Shown one piece after another: positions 1 through 10,042 of a stretch of 64,000 bases of DNA. Numbering within the stretch: position 1 is the first letter of the stretch; every line of letters starts with the position of its first letter. The notes beneath the pieces were generated by a model, which was not told the DNA's origin, did no database searches, and saw nothing but the letters and a program-made list of their open reading frames with translations. The stretch comes from Natrarchaeobaculum sulfurireducens (GTDB lineage Archaea; Halobacteriota; Halobacteria; Halobacteriales; Natrialbaceae). Made by a program: the position numbers and the translations under genes. The DNA lies in contig NZ_CP024047.1 of assembly GCF_003430825.1 (NCBI RefSeq), positions 2,914,001 through 2,978,000 on the forward strand, read 5' to 3'.

Positions 1-1
1 C

Positions 2-1006
2 GACACCGGCGACATGCTCGTTACCGCGCCCGTTCAGGGCTCGACCTACCCCGACCTTCGAGAGGCGGCCGCCCGCCACGCCGACGGGACCACCCTCGAC
101 GTCTTCCCGGTCGGCGCGGTCGTCCCGTTGATGAACGAGTATCGGTACGACGACATGGTCGACGTCGTCGCCGCCGCAAAGCGCGGGCTGGGTGCCGACG
201 CACCGGTTCACCTCTTCGGTGCGGGCCACCCCATGATGTTCGCACTCGGCGTCGCGATGGGCTGTGACCTGTTTGACTCCGCCGCTTACGCTCTCTATGC
301 CCGCGACGATCGTTATCTGACGGTTCGTGGCACCCGCCACCTCGAGGACCTCGAGTATCTCCCGTGTTCGTGTCCCGTCTGTACCGCGTTCTCGCCCGAG
401 GAACTCCGGGAGCTGCCGGACGACCGCCGCGAGGAGGAACTCGCCGCCCACAACCTCCACGTCACGTTCGAGGAACTGCGCCGGATCAAACAGGCCATCC
501 GCGCCGGCACCCTCCTCGAACTCGTCGAACAGCGCGCCCGGGCACACCCGACGATGCTCGACGGCTACCGGACGCTGCTCGACCACGCCACCCAGCTCGA
601 GGAGTCCGACCCCGTCTCGAAGGGCTCGTTCTTCTACACCTCTCACGAGAGCGCCCGTCGCCCCGAGGTGCTCCGCCACCACAAACGCCTCGAGCGACTC
701 TCAGTACCGGGCTCACTGTTGCTCACGGAGGGCCAACCCGCCCGCGGCGACGAGTTCGACGAGTCCTGGCGGGTCGAACCGCCGTTTGGCCCGTTCCCAC
801 GGGCGCTGTCGAAGAGCTATCCGCTCACCGCGGAAGTTCCCGAACGGACGGATCGTGCGGCACTCGCGGCTGCGGCCGACGGCGTCGCCCGCCTCGTCGA
901 GACGAACCCGGACGCCGACGTGACGCTTGGCCATCGCGGCTGGCCGGCCAGCGTCCTCGAGCGCGTGCCCGACGGAGTCACGCTGGTCGACCTCGACGAG
1001 GCGTAG
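2..1006 (+). CDS. tgtA: tRNA-guanine(15) transglycosylase TgtA, 5'-truncated by window edge
   Basis: Archaeal TGT replaces guanine-15 in the tRNA D-loop with preQ0, the first tRNA-level step of archaeosine synthesis. The frame is open to the left edge (Asp-Thr-Gly-Asp precede the Met codon at 14), so only the C-terminal part, about 334 residues, is visible; haloarchaeal TgtA is longer. Visible signatures are [20 protein letters not shown], typical of the TIM-barrel, and the zinc motif CSCPVC about 117 codons after that Met. The archaeosine partner arcS lies 475 bp downstream on the same strand, with a TRAM protein between, so this looks like a modification cluster. The true start lies outside the window. 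Confidence 0.93.
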   Translation, partial: DTGDMLVTAPVQGSTYPDLREAAARHADGTTLDVFPVGAVVPLMNEYRYDDMVDVVAAAKRGLGADAPVHLFGAGHPMMFALGVAMGCDLFDSAAYALYARDDRYLTVRGTRHLEDLEYLPCSCPVCTAFSPEELRELPDDRREEELAAHNLHVTFEELRRIKQAIRAGTLLELVEQRARAHPTMLDGYRTLLDHATQLEESDPVSKGSFFYTSHESARRPEVLRHHKRLERLSVPGSLLLTEGQPARGDEFDESWRVEPPFGPFPRALSKSYPLTAEVPERTDRAALAAAADGVARLVETNPDADVTLGHRGWPASVLERVPDGVTLVDLDEA

Positions 1007-1063
1007 TCGGACCACGGCAACGCCGATCAGAACAGCGAAGAGGGACGCGTTCCCAGTCGGCGT

Positions 1064-1420
1064 ATGCTCGGTGCAACGTCGCTCGTCCTCGGTGTGATCG
1101 TGACGGTCCTGTTCGGCTCGTGGCTGATCCGGCGGTTTCGCGGGGGCTCAAGCGACCGGCGTGAGTCATGGGAGCGACACAAGGAAGCCCAGACGCGAGC
1201 ACCACCGGTCGACCTCGGTGAGACACGACGCGGCGTCGTCGAGGACTTCTCCGAACACCACACCGGCAAGCGCCACGCCGTCTGCAAGGTCGAGGGGTTC
1301 GTCGTCTTCGTCGAGGACATCCCCCGCGGGCTCGAGGAAGGTGACGTGATCCAACTCGAGGTTCGGTCGTTCAATCGCGGCCACACCTCTGCGACGGCGA
1401 CGTTTCTCGAGCGCGTCTGA
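1064..1420 (+). CDS. Small membrane-anchored TRAM-domain protein
   Basis: A 118-residue protein. Residues about 3-22 form one hydrophobic segment, and a basic-rich linker (RRFRGGSSDRR) follows. The C-terminal half (about 60-118) reads as a TRAM-like beta-barrel, with VEGFVVFVEDIPRGLEEGDV and a final SATATFLERV. TRAM domains bind RNA, often tRNA. Sitting between tgtA and arcS it may be a membrane-tethered RNA-binding protein, but its link to archaeosine synthesis is inferred only from position. The ATG has no obvious Shine-Dalgarno sequence, as is common here. Confidence 0.8.
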   Translation: MLGATSLVLGVIVTVLFGSWLIRRFRGGSSDRRESWERHKEAQTRAPPVDLGETRRGVVEDFSEHHTGKRHAVCKVEGFVVFVEDIPRGLEEGDVIQLEVRSFNRGHTSATATFLERV

Positions 1421-1480
1421 TCGGGCACCGTCGGCGCCAGGACCGACAGCCTCTTTCGCCCTCCCCCTCCCAGTTTTCGT

Positions 1481-3256
1481 ATGACCGAGTACTTCGAAGT
1501 ACACGCTCGCGACGGGGCCGCGCGCGTGGGCGAACTCCGCCTCGAGTCGGCCCGGACGACACCCGCGCTTGTCGACGACATCCTCGAGGATGCGGGCTCG
1601 CTGTGGGCTGCCGATCGCGAGGTACCCGCGGGCGACGAGTCGACGCTGACCGTGCTCCCCCACCGAGCGTTCCCCGGCGGCACCGCCCCGGAAGTCCAGA
1701 AGTCGTTCGCCGTCGACTACCCCGACGTCGACTATCCGAGCGTCGCCGTCGTCTCGAGTGAGTCCGTCGACGATCAGGGGACCGACGCCTACGCCGTCTC
1801 CAACGTGCAGTCAATCGTCGGCCACGGCGCGGCACTCGTCGAGGCCGTCGTCTCCGTCCGCGAGGCGATTCCGGCCGACACCGCACTCTACTTCTCGGGG
1901 GTCGCGACGCCGCGAAACGTCGCGCTGCTCGCCTACGCTGGCGTCGACCTCTTCGATGCGACCGCGGCCGTCATCAGGGGCACCGAGGGCCGCTATCTCA
2001 CGACCGACGAGGCGTACTTCCTCGAGGACCTCGAGGAACTGCCCTGCTCGTGTCCGGCCTGCCAGCAGCCACGCGAGGCGTTTTCCCGCGAGGACTGCGC
2101 CGAACACAACCGCAACGCACTCGAGGCCGAACTCGGAATCGTCCGCCAGCGGATTCGCGACGGCCGCCTGCGCGATTACCTCGAGGGACAGGCCCGTCAG
2201 GATCAGTGGCTCACCGCGGCGATGCGCGAACTGGATTCACAGTGGAGCTATCTCGAAGAGCGCACGCCGATCCTGCGGGACGCCCAGATCGACGCCGCGA
2301 GCGAAGAGACGCTGCGCCGGGTGGAGATTCAGCGGTACGCCGACCGCGTGACGACGCGGTACCGGAACCGATTCCGAAACCCGCTCGTCTTGGTGCCCTG
2401 CTCGGCGGCGAAACCCTACAGCGAGTCCCAGAGCCACCGTCAGTTCCACGACGCGATCCAGTGGCGCGGTCACCTCGTCTCGATGACCAGCCCGATCGGC
2501 GTCGTCCCGCAGGAACTCGAGACCACGTACCCGGCCCAGCACTACGACACCGTCGTGACGGGCCGGTGGTCCGAAGACGAAAAACAGTTCGTCAGCGAGG
2601 TACTCCGGCGGTATCTCGAGCGCAACGCCGAGAGTTACCCGTACGTCGTCGCGCACGTCCCCGACGAGGGCTACCGGGACATCGTTTCCCGCGTCGAGGA
2701 GTCGTGGACCGGCGAGGAGGACCTCGACGTGACGTACACCGTCCCCGAGGGTGGCCACCCAACCGATGACGAATCACTCACGAACCTCGCTTCGGCGCTT
2801 TCGGGCGAACTCAAATACTCCAAACGCGAGCGCGAGCACAACACCGTCCGCGCCATCGCCGACTACCTGCTCGGCGACGGGGCCGGCGACGGCCTCTTCG
2901 AGGAGATCCAGACCACGAGCCGATACCCGAAGATCCAGGTCCGCGACCGCGAGGACACGCAACTGGCCACGATGGTCCCCCAGTACGGGACGCTGTCGTT
3001 CACGCTCGAGGGGGCAAAGCGGTGGGTCGAGGCCGACGTCCCCACGAAGCGCGTCGAAATCGACGGCTTCGTCCCCCACGGCAGCGTGCTCGCGCCTGGC
3101 GTCGTCGACGCCGACGAGGACATCCGGGTGGGCGACGAGGTCGTCGTCGACGGGCCCAACGCCTTCGGCGTCGGCCGCGCCGAGATGTTCGGCCGCGAGA
3201 TGGCCGAGAGCACCCGAGGGATCGCCTGCGAGATCCGTCACGTCGAAGAGAAATAA
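1481..3256 (+). CDS. arcS: Archaeosine synthase ArcS (TgtA2)
   Basis: A 591-residue protein that acts on preQ0-15 in tRNA to form archaeosine (G+15). It is a TGT paralogue: the zinc motif CSCPAC lies near residue 189, but the TGT catalytic core is replaced by the ArcS signature PC-x3-KPY-x2-S-x2-H (PCSAAKPYSESQSH, about residues 305-318). A PUA RNA-binding domain occupies roughly residues 520-591 (VEIDGFVPHGSVLAPGVV through AFGVGRAEM). Length and domain order match the full-length family. It follows the TRAM gene by 60 bp, after a short AT-poor gap. In some archaea ArcS works with a radical-SAM partner (RaSEA); none is in this window. Confidence 0.95.
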   Translation: MTEYFEVHARDGAARVGELRLESARTTPALVDDILEDAGSLWAADREVPAGDESTLTVLPHRAFPGGTAPEVQKSFAVDYPDVDYPSVAVVSSESVDDQGTDAYAVSNVQSIVGHGAALVEAVVSVREAIPADTALYFSGVATPRNVALLAYAGVDLFDATAAVIRGTEGRYLTTDEAYFLEDLEELPCSCPACQQPREAFSREDCAEHNRNALEAELGIVRQRIRDGRLRDYLEGQARQDQWLTAAMRELDSQWSYLEERTPILRDAQIDAASEETLRRVEIQRYADRVTTRYRNRFRNPLVLVPCSAAKPYSESQSHRQFHDAIQWRGHLVSMTSPIGVVPQELETTYPAQHYDTVVTGRWSEDEKQFVSEVLRRYLERNAESYPYVVAHVPDEGYRDIVSRVEESWTGEEDLDVTYTVPEGGHPTDDESLTNLASALSGELKYSKREREHNTVRAIADYLLGDGAGDGLFEEIQTTSRYPKIQVRDREDTQLATMVPQYGTLSFTLEGAKRWVEADVPTKRVEIDGFVPHGSVLAPGVVDADEDIRVGDEVVVDGPNAFGVGRAEMFGREMAESTRGIACEIRHVEEK

Positions 3257-3399
3257 CGGCCGACGCGACGCCCTTACGGCCGTTTTCAACACACTGACGT
3301 GTCTTTGATCGCTGGTCCAAGAGCGTCTGAAACGCCTGTTCGTTCCGGCTCCGGACTGGTCCGCCGCCGCGATATACTGTCAAATAGTGAATCATTGTT

Positions 3400-4032
3400 A
3401 TGTCGTTCCGTGGCGTACTCAGATCGATGACTCCGATACACGCAGTCTCGACAGCCGGTGACGTACCCGAATACTCCCTCGAGCGCGGCTGGCGGACGCT
3501 CGCGATCGCTGGCGGGGTCGTCGGTCTGCTCGGACTCCTCGCGATCGCGTTCCCGTTCGTGACCGGGCTTTCGGTAACACTCGGGCTTGGCGCACTCCTC
3601 CTCGTCAGCGGAATCGTCCACGGCGCTCACGCGTTCACCGCTCAGGGCTGGGACGGCCGACTCTGGCAGGTCGCACTCGCCGTCGTCTCCGTACTCGCCG
3701 GTCTCCTCTTGCTGGTGAACCCCGTCGTCGGCCTCGTGGGCCTCACGATGCTGGTGATCGCGTACCTGGCGGTCGACGCCGTCGCTGAGCTCTGGATGGC
3801 GATGCGGATGGACGAACAGCCTGGACGAGCGTCGATCGCTGCCAGCGGCGTCCTCTCGCTTGTCCTCGCTTTGCTCCTCTGGGTCGGCTTCCCGGCTGAT
3901 GCGGCCTGGGCGATCGGTCTCCTCGTGGGCATCAGCCTCCTGTTGACCGGTCTCTCGATGGCGGTCGTCGCCATTACCGGCCGAAAAGCCGAGGACGTGA
4001 CGCCGCCTGCGACCGAACCGCGCCAGGCATAG
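3400..4032 (+). CDS. DUF308/HdeD-family membrane protein
   Basis: A 210-residue integral membrane protein with about six hydrophobic segments between residues 25 and 200 (for example GGVVGLLGLLAIAFPFVTGL and VLSLVLALLLWVGFPADAAW). The paired-helix pattern with GLLLLVNPVVGLVGLT is characteristic of DUF308/HdeD. Bacterial HdeD is an acid-resistance membrane protein; the archaeal role is unknown. A second in-frame ATG at 3427 (MTPIHAVSTAGD) is an alternative start. A TATA-like run (gatatactgtcaaatag) lies 15-30 bp before 3400, which favours the first ATG. Confidence 0.8.
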   Translation: MSFRGVLRSMTPIHAVSTAGDVPEYSLERGWRTLAIAGGVVGLLGLLAIAFPFVTGLSVTLGLGALLLVSGIVHGAHAFTAQGWDGRLWQVALAVVSVLAGLLLLVNPVVGLVGLTMLVIAYLAVDAVAELWMAMRMDEQPGRASIAASGVLSLVLALLLWVGFPADAAWAIGLLVGISLLLTGLSMAVVAITGRKAEDVTPPATEPRQA

Positions 4033-4066
4033 TGCGCCAGGCGTAACTCGGCCCTGATTTTCCGAT

Positions 4067-5752
4067 CTACTCCCCGAGTACCAAATCGAAGAACTTCCGT
4101 TCGGCCGTCCGGAGGTGCTGGTTTAACGTCGCGGGGGCGATCCCAAGTCGGTCGGCGATCTCTTCGCCCGTACTCCCACGGGGCCAATCGAAGTAGCCCG
4201 CGTAGTACGCCGTCTCGAGTGCGACTCGCTGTTTTTCGGTGAGTTCGTCTTCGAGGACCGACTGTGCACCCGACTCGGCGTGGTCGCTGCGGTCGGTCGT
4301 CCGCTGGGCGAGATGAGTGATGTCGTCGCGTTCGTTCTGGATGAGTTCGACCATCTGGCGAGTGTCTCGCCCGCGCGGAAGTTCGACGACGAATCGGAAC
4401 TCCCCGTCGGCGATCGTCGCTGACTCGACGCGCCCGCCGTGGGTAGCGATCGTCTCGAACAGCGAGACGGCCGCAGGGGCAACGAGTTCGAACTCGAACG
4501 TCTCACGTCTGGCCGCAAGCACCCGTGCGTCGGTGATCCCCGGTGTTCGGTCGACGGCCTCGAGAAACGTCTCCTGTGAGACGTCGTTGGCCGAGCCGTA
4601 GGCGAGCAGTGCCTCGTCACCGCTGACGAGTTGGTCGATCTCGATCGAACACGCTTCGGTCGCCGAAAGGTCGACCAGCGGCTCGGCCATCTCGTCGAGT
4701 CGGAACTCGAGTTCGACGACGGTGTCGCTGACGAGGGCGTCCCTGCGCTCGATCGCCGTAATCGCGTGGGCGATAACGTCGCCGATGCGAGCAAGGATCG
4801 GAATCTCGGGTTCGGTGAACGCTCGTGGTCGGGCCGAATAAAGGTTCAGGACGCCATAGACGAGGTCTTCGTGGACGATCGGGACCGCCGCTGACGAGCG
4901 GTAGTCCCGCTCAGTGGCCTGTTCGCGCCAGGGCTCGAACGCAGGATCGGTTTGAACGTCCGTCGTGATCTGTACGCTCCCGGTCCGAATAGCCCGTCCG
5001 GTTGGCCCCTGTCCGGTCGGATCGTCCGCGTCGGCGCTCACCTCGATCTCCTCGAGGTAGTCTTCGCCAACGCCGGCGGCGACTTTCGGGATGACCTGGT
5101 CGCTGCCAGGGTTGACCTCGCCGATCCAGGCGAACCGATACGCGTCGGACTTGACGAGCCGGTCACAGACCCGTTGCTCGAGTTCGTCTCGCGTCTCTGT
5201 CGTGATCACCGCGTGAGTCACGTCGTGGCCGATCCGGTTGAGCCGGTTGAACGCCTCGAGTTGGTCGCGCTGACGGTGTCGAATTCGTTCCTGTCGGGCG
5301 CGCTCGATCGCGTGATAGATCGTCCGGACGAGCAACTCGCTTGTCACCTCGTCTTTGACGAGAAAGTCCTGCGCCCCACGCTGGATCGCGTCGACGCCGA
5401 TACGCTGGTCGCGGACTCCAGTGAGAACGACGATCGGCACGTCGCTCTCGCCGTCGACTCGCTCGAGTGTCTCCAGTCCCGTGCTGTCGGGTAAGTTCAA
5501 ATCGAGTAACACCACGTCTGCGGACTCGGAACGGAGCCGCTCGAGGCCGTCCTCGAGGCGGTTCGCGTGGGTTAGCTCTGGTCTTCGGTCCTCGTGCTCG
5601 TCGGCGCTGACCCGCCGGGCGAGTTCGGCGGTATCGCGAAGCATCTCCTCGATCAGCCGAGCGTCGCCGGGGTTGTCTTCGATCAGAAGGATGCGAAGGA
5701 GGCTCGCTGAGTCGGGAGCCGTCGTCTCGTTGGGTTCGGTTTCGCTCATCAC
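4067..5752 (-). CDS. Receiver-GAF-HTH_10 regulator (bacterio-opsin activator type)
   Basis: A 561-residue multidomain transcription regulator. Residues about 18-140 are a CheY-like receiver ([12 protein letters not shown]; phospho-acceptor Asp in [13 protein letters not shown]). Residues about 165-335 are a GAF domain. A Bat-associated middle domain follows, and a C-terminal HTH_10 (about 500-561) reads [20 protein letters not shown] then [21 protein letters not shown]. Bat-like proteins control light- or redox-linked genes in haloarchaea; the target here is unknown. Its ATG overlaps the stop of the upstream response-regulator gene (ATGA), so the two are translated as a coupled pair. No histidine kinase is adjacent. 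Confidence 0.92.
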   Translation of the reverse strand: MMSETEPNETTAPDSASLLRILLIEDNPGDARLIEEMLRDTAELARRVSADEHEDRRPELTHANRLEDGLERLRSESADVVLLDLNLPDSTGLETLERVDGESDVPIVVLTGVRDQRIGVDAIQRGAQDFLVKDEVTSELLVRTIYHAIERARQERIRHRQRDQLEAFNRLNRIGHDVTHAVITTETRDELEQRVCDRLVKSDAYRFAWIGEVNPGSDQVIPKVAAGVGEDYLEEIEVSADADDPTGQGPTGRAIRTGSVQITTDVQTDPAFEPWREQATERDYRSSAAVPIVHEDLVYGVLNLYSARPRAFTEPEIPILARIGDVIAHAITAIERRDALVSDTVVELEFRLDEMAEPLVDLSATEACSIEIDQLVSGDEALLAYGSANDVSQETFLEAVDRTPGITDARVLAARRETFEFELVAPAAVSLFETIATHGGRVESATIADGEFRFVVELPRGRDTRQMVELIQNERDDITHLAQRTTDRSDHAESGAQSVLEDELTEKQRVALETAYYAGYFDWPRGSTGEEIADRLGIAPATLNQHLRTAERKFFDLVLGE

Positions 5753-6201
5753 CGATCACGCTCCGGCGGGAGTCGCACGACGGAAAACCAGAACTTCTCG
5801 AAGGCACGAACAGTGTCGATGAACTCGTCGGGGTCGACCGGCTTCGTGAGGTAGGCGTTTGCGTGCAAGTCGTACGACTTGACGACGTCCTCTTCGGCTC
5901 GAGAACTCGTCAGGACGATTACCGGGATCGGGCGCAACTCGGGATCGGCTTTGAGCTCTTCGAGGACCGCCTCGCCGCCAGTCCGGGGCAGGTTGAGATC
6001 CAGCAAGATGAGATCCGGCCGCGGTGCGTCTGCGTACTCGCCGCGCCGGTGGAGAAAGTCGAGCGCCTGGGCCCCGTCGGGGACGACGTGGAGTTCGTTC
6101 TCGATCCGTCCCGCCTCGAACGCCTCTCTGGTCAGCCTGACGTCGCCGGGGTTGTCCTCGACCAGTAACAGCTGTGCGGATGTAGGGTGAGCGTTACTCA
6201 T
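5749..6201 (-). CDS. Single-domain response regulator (Rcp1-like)
   Basis: A 150-residue stand-alone receiver domain. The acidic pocket is in [13 protein letters not shown], the phospho-acceptor Asp is in [13 protein letters not shown], and the switch and Lys residues are in [12 protein letters not shown] and NAYLTKPVD. The insertion pattern and [15 protein letters not shown] tail are typical of the Rcp1-like receivers that pair with haloarchaeal sensor kinases. It overlaps the downstream receiver-GAF-HTH gene by 4 nt and is overlapped at its own start by a small upstream frame. A phosphorelay between the two receivers is plausible but not shown by the sequence. Confidence 0.92.
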   Translation of the reverse strand: MSNAHPTSAQLLLVEDNPGDVRLTREAFEAGRIENELHVVPDGAQALDFLHRRGEYADAPRPDLILLDLNLPRTGGEAVLEELKADPELRPIPVIVLTSSRAEEDVVKSYDLHANAYLTKPVDPDEFIDTVRAFEKFWFSVVRLPPERDR

Positions 6202-6373
6202 CGATTACACGGGCACTCTCGAGTTCGTCGCCCTCGGTTCTCCCATCGATGCCACGACTGTGATCGACCAGCGAGACGGTGCGAACCACGTGGTCGGGAC
6301 CGATTCTCCCTCCCACCCGGAAATGGCGGTGTGACACTGTTACCCATCGTTCACCGTGAAGCCGGATATACAT
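6194..6373 (-). CDS. Possible small upstream ORF of the response-regulator operon
   Basis: A 59-codon frame ([20 protein letters not shown]...) ends 8 nt inside the start of the response-regulator gene, the overlap expected of translational coupling. I recognise no family. The frame can be extended upstream to about 6493, but that extension is low in hydrophobics and looks non-coding. It could be a genuine short leader protein or the decayed tail of a larger signalling protein, for instance the missing sensor kinase. Evidence is only frame length and overlap. Confidence 0.3.
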   Translation of the reverse strand: MYIRLHGERWVTVSHRHFRVGGRIGPDHVVRTVSLVDHSRGIDGRTEGDELESARVIDE

Positions 6374-7594
6374 AGGGGCTCGTCGAGCCGTCGGAGGGTC
6401 AGTCCTCGCTCGAGGAGTTGCTCGGCTCGACGTCGGTTGCTCGCTCACGGCTCCGGGAACCAGGTGTATGGTCGAACGGTTCGAGAGGGACATGGTGGAT
6501 TGACGCAGCTAAGTAGACTGGCGGAGATAAGCGTACGGTGAACTACCCCACCCTACCGCGCTCGGGGCTACTCGCCCCTCGGTTGTAGAGGGTGGGGCTT
6601 CCTGTTTCTGTGCTGAGCGGTCAAACAAAATTCTGTATACCGAAATGAGGTTCATGTATCGAGTGAGACGGTCGACAACACCCACAGCACCCCCATCCGT
6701 CCCATCGATGGCGCAACTGGCATCGGCGTTCGACTATGCGTCCCGGGATAGCCCTAAACTGCGCGAACCAGGCGAGCAACAGCAACAATCACCCGGAAAC
6801 AGGTGTTGACTCGAGCACTCGGGTCGGTTCGGTAGACTCACGCACCGGCGAACAACCTGATCTGTCACAGCTCGGCCACGCTGTTCCACCGTCAGTTGGC
6901 CTCCGGACGGCTCGAATCGAGGAGACCTGATCGACCACCCTGACCCATTGGTTCGAACCGCCGGGAACCTCTTCCTCCGTGTCGAGTCATAGTTAGATCG
7001 GACTCCCAGCGACTCGAGTCGGTCAAAGCCTGCTGCACGACGCTCGCGACCCCAACCGCTGGCTGGCCCGGGCTAACAGTATCAGGAGTTCAATGTAGCA
7101 ACCGAGTGGCGAACTCGTGAGCCGAGCTACGACGGAACCCCGTTCCGATTCGGGGGACGAACGGACCGACCACCGCGATCGAATCGAGTTCAACGGCGGC
7201 TCACTCGCAGACGCGCCTCCGTATGTACGGAACCCGCGGGGAAATAGCTGCGACAGAACACGGCGACCGTTCGGCACCAGTAGACAGGATATGAGTTGCC
7301 GATCCAGAACGATCCGTATGGCTCGTCCACCGAAGAACCAGAGGCCGGCATCGGGGAGACAACTCGGCCCACCATCGCCGTTACAGTCGGACCGACCAGG
7401 ATTTCGACCTCCCCTCGAGCGAACCACTCGTCGTCGAACGGACAGCATATCCACTGGGCAACCGACTCGAGAGGGGCTGTCACCACCGGAAACCAACGCT
7501 ATAAATCACATCTTGCAATAGGAAATCGAGCAAGGCAAAAGCGCCGAGATCCGTCGAACACAGTTTCATACCGGTCGATGACATACCAGGAGTC
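6374..7594. other. Gene-poor region
   Basis: About 1.2 kb without a convincing gene. It holds an IS-end-like hairpin at 6545-6597. Frames on both strands exist between about 7023 and 7521; the minus-strand one (7190-7486) has a fair composition but no recognisable domain and competes with overlapping frames of equal length. I read the region as decayed sequence. Confidence 0.5.
6545..6597. repeat. Hairpin resembling an IS200/IS605-type end (solo remnant)
   Basis: ACCCCACCCT at 6545-6554 pairs with AGGGTGGGG at 6589-6597. An inner stem (GGGGC/GCCCC) lies between them. The flanks gtgaac and cttcctg resemble the subterminal hairpins that bound haloarchaeal tnpB elements, as I remember them. No transposase frame lies next to it, so it would be a solo end left by a lost or decayed element. 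Confidence 0.4.
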
Positions 7595-7981
7595 ATGGAC
7601 GCGATTTCACTGGGCGTTCCGGAACCGATCCTCGAGCGACTACCGGCCGACGACGAGACGGCCGCAACGGACATGCAACAGGCCGTCGCAGGCTGGGAGA
7701 CAAAACTCAACCGGGCGATCGAGGAGGCCGACGACGACCGCGACGCCGCCGTACGGATCCTCGAGGCGGTCGATCGGTTCGAGCAACGATACGAGAGATA
7801 CGACGAACTAGTCCCCGAGCTCCGCGCGTGGGGACAATCACCGATCTACGCGATCGCCTGGCGAACACTCTACGCCGACGTGATCGCTCAGCTGTACGCA
7901 CACGATGACCTGGGGGAGCACTTAGACCGCGAGCGGAACATGCGACTCGTCGAAGACGGCATCCGGCTGCAGGACCTGTAG
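7595..7981 (+). CDS. Conserved haloarchaeal hypothetical protein
   Basis: A 128-residue soluble, acidic, mostly helical protein (MDAISLGVPEPILERLPADD...). I do not recognise a named domain. The ATG is preceded by a Shine-Dalgarno-like aggag 4 nt upstream, and codon choice is typical of this genome, so it is very probably real. It stands alone, bordered by the gene-poor stretch on the left and 270 bp of intergenic sequence on the right. Confidence 0.75.
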   Translation: MDAISLGVPEPILERLPADDETAATDMQQAVAGWETKLNRAIEEADDDRDAAVRILEAVDRFEQRYERYDELVPELRAWGQSPIYAIAWRTLYADVIAQLYAHDDLGEHLDRERNMRLVEDGIRLQDL

Positions 7982-8255
7982 CCGTTCGGTCGAGAACAGG
8001 GCTGATCAACGTCTTCGATCACCGTAGCGAGTCAAGGGCACCTTCCCGACTACGGGACAGAGCGGGACCAATGAACGTCCCCACAGATCGGAACGGGCGG
8101 CCACGAGACCTGATAATCGGACCGTACAGGGACAGATGACGACGTTCGACCCCTGCGCTCTCGGTAGGGGATGCTCGAGCGGGCCCCGAGCAGTCGACAC
8201 GACCGCCCCAATTGACGTGCTTAACAAAGCCCCTCGAACCACGTAGGTCGAATCG

Positions 8256-8894
8256 ATGGCAGACGATCACGAGAGCGGATCCGACGGCGACGCGGCCGGT
8301 TCGAGCTGGATGCTCGTCGCTACGATCGGGCTTGTCCTCCTCGCGTTCGGCGTGACTGTCGCGCTCGCCGGCCCTGGTCTCGTTGGTGACGTCTCGAGCG
8401 GGGACGACGCACTCGAAAGCGTCAGCGACGACGAGGAATCCGGATTCGAATCAGCCGAAAGCGAGAACGGGTTCGACGACGGCACCGACGACGAACTCGA
8501 GGCTGAAGCGTCGGACGAGAGCGGCGACGAAGTCGAATCGGATGACGAAGACGATGTAAGCGAGGATGCCGACGACAGCGAGACAGATGAGAGCGACAAT
8601 GAGACGGATGAAGGCGACGGCGACGGGAGCGAGGAGTCGGACGAAGACGAACCGACAGACGATGCAGGCGAAGAAGACGAACTCGAGACCGACGGTCCCG
8701 ACGAAACGACGGCGCCGGATGGAGACGATGTAACGGAGCCCGACGGTGGCGAGGCGGACGACGATATCTTCGACGACGGTATCTTCGGCGATGACGACGG
8801 TCCTTTCGGTGACGACGACGGTCCTTTCGGTGACGATGATGAGACTGACGACGACGCCGGAATCTTCGACAACGGGCTGTTCGACGACGAGTAA
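8256..8894 (+). CDS. Membrane-anchored, extremely acidic Asp/Glu-rich protein
   Basis: A 212-residue protein with one hydrophobic helix (about residues 14-36, MLVATIGLVLLAFGVTVALA) after a short polar N-terminus. A long, almost uncharged-to-acidic tail of Asp, Glu, Ser and Gly repeats follows, ending in FGDDDGPFGDDDGPFGDDD. The topology suggests either a signal anchor with an outer-surface acidic tail or an inner tethered one. No enzyme motif is visible. Such tails can bind cations or act as spacers; that is inference. The acidic part is low complexity, so homology calls would be unreliable. Confidence 0.75.
   Translation: MADDHESGSDGDAAGSSWMLVATIGLVLLAFGVTVALAGPGLVGDVSSGDDALESVSDDEESGFESAESENGFDDGTDDELEAEASDESGDEVESDDEDDVSEDADDSETDESDNETDEGDGDGSEESDEDEPTDDAGEEDELETDGPDETTAPDGDDVTEPDGGEADDDIFDDGIFGDDDGPFGDDDGPFGDDDETDDDAGIFDNGLFDDE
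8799..8840 (+). repeat. Two tandem 21-bp units in the acidic-tail gene
   Basis: The 21-bp unit beginning ggtcctttcggtgacgac occurs twice head to tail, and a third partial copy precedes it in diverged form. In frame it encodes G-P-F-G-D-D-D, so changes in copy number would lengthen or shorten the acidic tail without breaking the frame. Confidence 0.7.
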
Positions 8895-9020
8895 CGAATC
8901 GTGTGCCAGCGCTCCGTCGGCCTGACCGTCACACCATCGCCGCCGGCAGCCAACCCGTGTTCATCATGGGAGTAGAGACGGGCCAGAAAGACATTCGAGT
9001 CATCGGGCGTCGACGGGAAC

Positions 9021-9893
9021 TCACATCGCGATGAGCGTCACGCCGACGACCGCCAGGACCGCGGCGACGAGTCGGAGGCGGAAGTACCGTTCGCCCAGGA
9101 GGAGCCCACCAAGGACGACCGCGACGATCGCCTGCGTGTTGATCACTGGAGAGGCGATGCTCGCCGGGAGAAGCGCAAACGCGAGAGTCGTGGCGTGTTC
9201 TCCAAGGGCGACGATCGCACCACCGAGAGCGAGTTTCGGGAGATCCCCGCGGACCGCCGTGGGTGGGTTGCGGATCGCACTCGGAAGGAGCACCAGGAGG
9301 ACACCGAACAGGAGCAACGGAACCCAGAGCGTCTCCGGAATCGCAAGCTCTTGCAGCGAGACACGCTTGCCGACGTCGCTAATCGCATAACACATCGCAC
9401 TCACGAGTGCGAGCTGGGCGGGTCGCGACCGTGCGGCCTTGACGAACGGTTTGAAGAATCCACCAGGATCGTAGTTGGCCACGTAGACCGCGAGCGTCGC
9501 GACCACGACGCCGACGACCTGAATCGGCGTGAGAAACTGTCCGAGCAACAGGACCTCGAGCGGCAAAACGAACATCGGGACGATCTTGTTGATCGGCGTG
9601 ACGTAGGAAACGTCACCGATCGAAATCGCATGCAAGAACAGCACGAACGCGACGGCAGTCGAGAGCACCGTCAGCGCGACAACACCCAGTTCGGAAAGCC
9701 CGAAGCCAGCAAACAGGTCACTCGAGAACCCCGTCTGCGTGATCGTCACCGGCAGATACCACGCGACCGCGAAGGCGTTGATCAACACGGTGAGCGCCGC
9801 GGGCGGATAGTTCGAGAACGAGCGCTTGAGGACGTAGATGTAGAATCCCCAGACGAAGGCGGCTGAAATTGCAAAGCCGAGTCCAGGGTCCAT
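9021..9893 (-). CDS. EamA/DMT-superfamily transporter
   Basis: A 290-residue permease from the chosen ATG (MDPGLGFAISAAFVWGFYIY). It has about ten hydrophobic segments arranged as two EamA repeats. Each repeat shows the usual end pattern: PINKIVPMFVLPLEVLLLGQ in the first and VINTQAIVAVVLGGLLLGER with the final RLVAAVLAVVGVTLIAM in the second. DMT transporters export metabolites or amino acids; the substrate cannot be read. Upstream in-frame starts to 9971 would add a polar stretch with no family support, so I chose 9893. Confidence 0.87.
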   Translation of the reverse strand: MDPGLGFAISAAFVWGFYIYVLKRSFSNYPPAALTVLINAFAVAWYLPVTITQTGFSSDLFAGFGLSELGVVALTVLSTAVAFVLFLHAISIGDVSYVTPINKIVPMFVLPLEVLLLGQFLTPIQVVGVVVATLAVYVANYDPGGFFKPFVKAARSRPAQLALVSAMCYAISDVGKRVSLQELAIPETLWVPLLLFGVLLVLLPSAIRNPPTAVRGDLPKLALGGAIVALGEHATTLAFALLPASIASPVINTQAIVAVVLGGLLLGERYFRLRLVAAVLAVVGVTLIAM

Positions 9894-10042
9894 AGCCGCT
9901 CGAACGAATGTTGGCATCAAGAGTCGTTCGGTCGGCAGGGGACCGAACGAGCTGTGAACACGGCTCGGCATCCCAGATCACAGTCGCCACCCCCAACCAG
10001 TGAGGGACGGCTGTTTACATTGCGCTCTCCCTATCTTCGGTG

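Noticed and set aside
7190-7486. 98-codon minus-strand frame with SVAQWICCPFDDEWFARGEV.
   Set aside because: Composition is fair, but there are competing frames of similar length on both strands, no clear promoter or Shine-Dalgarno signal and no recognised family.
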